Of a stretch of 9,210 nucleotides of DNA, positions 8,401-9,210 are shown piece after piece. Source of the stretch: Lysobacterales bacterium (GTDB lineage Bacteria > Pseudomonadota > Gammaproteobacteria > Xanthomonadales > Marinicellaceae); assembly GCA_027083915.1 (NCBI GenBank), contig JALWML010000625.1:1-9210 (forward strand), read 5' to 3'. The stretch's first letter is position 1. Every line of letters starts with the position of its first letter. The notes beneath the pieces were generated by a model, which was not told the origin of the DNA, ran no database searches, and saw only the letters and a list, made by a program, of their open reading frames with translations. The position numbers and the translations under genes are program-made.

Positions 8401-9210
8401 TTAAATCAACATCATCTCCATTCTCTGATTTTTCACCTTCCAAGATTTCTTCACTTTGATCATCTAACTCTATGGTTAGCTCTTCTGACAAATCCAAATC
8501 TTCGGACTCAACAGAAATACCTTCACTTTCCTCCAAGTCATCTAATTCTATGGTCAGGTCTTCTGACAAATCTAATTCTTCGGAATCAACTGAAACATCC
8601 TCACTTTCCACCAATTCATCTAATTCCAGGCTAAGTTCATCCTCCATCGCCAATGAGTCTTCGGGTTTAGTTTGCTCTGATTCTGCTTCAACAGTTTTAA
8701 TTTCACTTTCTAAATCATCAAATTCATCCATTAAATCTTTATGACTCAATTCGTTATCATCATCAGGATTCAACTCAATTGATTCATTCTCAGAGACTTC
8801 ATCATCAATTTCTGATTCATCAATAAACTGTTTTAGGTCGAAATCTGCCAAATCTTCATCTGGTGTGCTCAAACCTTGATTTAATTCTGCTGTAGCATTT
8901 TTAAAGAATGATCCTATTTCATTGGCATATTCTGTAGGGTTTGACAAATGAGATAAGTCTCTCATGATTCTTTCTGACTCGGCTTTAAAGTTTTCTATTT
9001 GTTGTATACTTTCTTGATCGAATTCTTTTTCACTATCCAAAACAGATTTAGAAAACAATTCCAAAGGTGTGGTCATAGATACAATACTGTTAACTGATGC
9101 CATGTTAGCAGCACCATTTAATGTATGTACAATTCGTATAAACTTCTCGGTTGGTGCATAGTTACCAGATTTTTTAGCGCTTTTTAAATATTCATCAATA
9201 TCACTGAGAT
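5402..9210 (-). CDS. chpA: ChpA, multi-Hpt CheA-type hybrid histidine kinase, 5' end beyond the window
   Basis: ChpA is the central kinase controlling type IV pilus motors; it autophosphorylates Hpt histidines and passes phosphate to response regulators. The frame is open to the right edge, so 1268 residues are visible (numbered from 9208). In order: the end of an Hpt domain with H28 (VHTLNGAANM); an acidic linker (about 115-490); a canonical Hpt with H540 (LHTLKGGARM); a CheA dimerisation region (about 665-830); an ATPase domain with N-box EHMIRNSLAHGIE (854-866), DDGAGI (896-901), GRGVGM (947-952) and GKGTKF; a CheW domain (about 985-1125); and a C-terminal receiver with D1152, D1153, phospho-acceptor D1196, T1226 and K1248. 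The order Hpt-CheA-CheW-receiver and the following chpB-chpC identify it. In Pseudomonas ChpA is about 2500 residues with eight N-terminal phosphotransfer domains, so much may lie outside. The Met at 9103 lies inside the Hpt motif and is not the start. Confidence 0.93.
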   Translation of the reverse strand, partial: LSDIDEYLKSAKKSGNYAPTEKFIRIVHTLNGAANMASVNSIVSMTTPLELFSKSVLDSEKEFDQESIQQIENFKAESERIMRDLSHLSNPTEYANEIGSFFKNATAELNQGLSTPDEDLADFDLKQFIDESEIDDEVSENESIELNPDDDNELSHKDLMDEFDDLESEIKTVEAESEQTKPEDSLAMEDELSLELDELVESEDVSVDSEELDLSEDLTIELDDLEESEGISVESEDLDLSEELTIELDDQSEEILEGEKSENGDDVDLTNDVNLEIEDLAFEDDTLDLSDEIKQERDGEFSEQELLSLSDEMEIDDGEPALVEDKAKEKVELENEDDLTTFEEISEHDSLDLSDDIKLDEEIDLVVDEELVEENQDLSEDNDLTSDVELTLDEESVELESKSTTDEDGFETEEDSSETSEEVDKTEDESLDLSIDSEIEEKETELVDITEELSKEKEQPKDNVVNLGDQDHISASVPTSYNAQTESVEQESADEFDEELLEIFQEEADDILDRTEHVLSDLEEDANNLSLIEALQRDLHTLKGGARMAGLSNIGELSHVLESLLEKIGEDKREVDNKTFAIIHDSFDTLNKLKNEQDFGQKSDINESIRKVKSLLELKDDAIPEKSKLDIGEFDSVDPMQDVAVTDVEVDATAAAPTKKSNVLSGNQIKVNSELLDNLVNYAGEVSIYRSRLEQEVGSFRVNLSELGNTVARIREQLRKLDAETEAQIISTFQIEESGEDFDPLEMDRFSQLQQLSRSLTESVSDLTSIHSYLDDVARKSDNLLTQQSRVNAELQDGLMETRLVSFNSIVPRLRRLVRTTSKELEKPVKLEVHGAEGEMDKTVLEGVIAPLEHMIRNSLAHGIESNRKKVNKSETGHISLDLRREATEVVITVVDDGAGINREKVKQIAIEKGIIDKNKKISENDIDRLILHSGFSTVDKVSKIAGRGVGMDVVVNQINLLGGSLDISSESGKGTKFIIRLPYTLALSNALLVEVAEQVYAVPISGLEGVIRMSYSDYLQRLKDGNMVYNYANEEYQIYELNKLLDIDSDVVVENNQIPLVMIRSGEDGVALRVDNVLGSREIVVKNVGAQISSVPGIYGATILGDGNVILILDVIPLSRSYVKKLKVIEESGYVAEEVEVVRDPIVMIVDDSITMRKVGERILRRNDYDVVTAKDGIDALDQLKEVVPDVMLLDIEMPRMDGYELAIEMKKIDAYANVPIIMITSRTGEKHRQKAMDLGVNRYLGKPYQEADLLENISELIEEFKN
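7739..8866 (-). other. Acidic low-complexity linker in ChpA
   Basis: About 375 residues between the two visible Hpt domains are dominated by Glu, Asp, Ser and Leu, with almost no aromatic residues. The motif LDLSD/LSLSDE/LDLSEE recurs with spacings of some 20-70 residues (for example LDLSEDL, LDLSEEL, LDLSDEI, LSLSDEM, LDLSDDI and LDLSIDS). The stretch is probably disordered or weakly helical and acts as a long, strongly negative tether between phosphotransfer domains. The antisense strand is serine-rich and open in places, a by-product of the composition. Confidence 0.8.
8471..8626 (-). repeat. 78-bp in-frame tandem duplication within the chpA linker
   Basis: Two adjacent 78-bp units, 8471-8548 and 8549-8626, differ at 11 positions by my count (about 86% identity). 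They encode two 26-residue repeats that both begin ELD and end in SE(D/E)LTI. A short third remnant (about 8459-8470, CATCTAACTC against CATCTAATTC) continues the pattern. The unit is a whole number of codons, so gain or loss of copies keeps the frame. Confidence 0.8.

Noticed and set aside
8472..8744. Plus-strand serine-rich open frame with repeats
   Set aside because: It mirrors the 78-bp tandem repeat of the chpA linker on the other strand; composition explains the open frame.

Overview
The window looks like a chromosomal piece of an AT-rich (by eye, mid-to-upper 30s % GC) gammaproteobacterium. The evidence is a Chp-type chemosensory operon for type IV pili in the Pseudomonas order chpA-chpB-chpC, together with a lipoprotein-sorting lol operon whose LolC resembles that of gammaproteobacteria such as Pseudomonas. 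The genus cannot be fixed from the sequence. There are no tRNA or rRNA genes, insertion sequences, CRISPR arrays or clear mobile elements.

Left part (1-1970, minus strand): an operon reading lolC/E-type permease, then lolD ATPase (8-bp overlap), then the first codons of a further gene that runs off the left edge. LolC and LolD form the inner-membrane ABC machine that hands mature lipoproteins to the periplasmic carrier LolA. Only one permease gene is visible and lolE is not next to lolD, so a single-permease (LolF-like) transporter is possible.

Middle (1971-3976, plus strand): a 107-bp, very AT-rich divergent intergenic region holds two perfect TATAAT hexamers and a 14-bp perfect palindrome. 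It precedes a membrane-targeted or exported octaheme c-type cytochrome of an uncharacterised family related to cytochrome c554, with a heme-free, helical, HEAT-like C-terminal part. Its stop codon directly abuts the stop codon of the convergent chp operon.

Right part (3977-9210, minus strand): the distal end of a chp operon. ChpA is a giant CheA-type hybrid kinase cut by the right edge. Its visible part holds two Hpt domains, a ~375-residue acidic repeat-bearing linker, the kinase core, a CheW domain and a receiver. ChpB is a CheB-type methylesterase with an intact catalytic triad, a degenerate receiver-like N-terminus and a TTG start inside the chpA end. ChpC is a CheW-like adaptor. Together they should relay signals from a pilus chemoreceptor to the pilus motors, with ChpB resetting receptor methylation.

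Nothing seen is a wholly new system. The points most worth a second look are the uncharacterised octaheme cytochrome and its promoter palindrome, the acidic repeat linker of ChpA, and the pseudo-receiver in ChpB.
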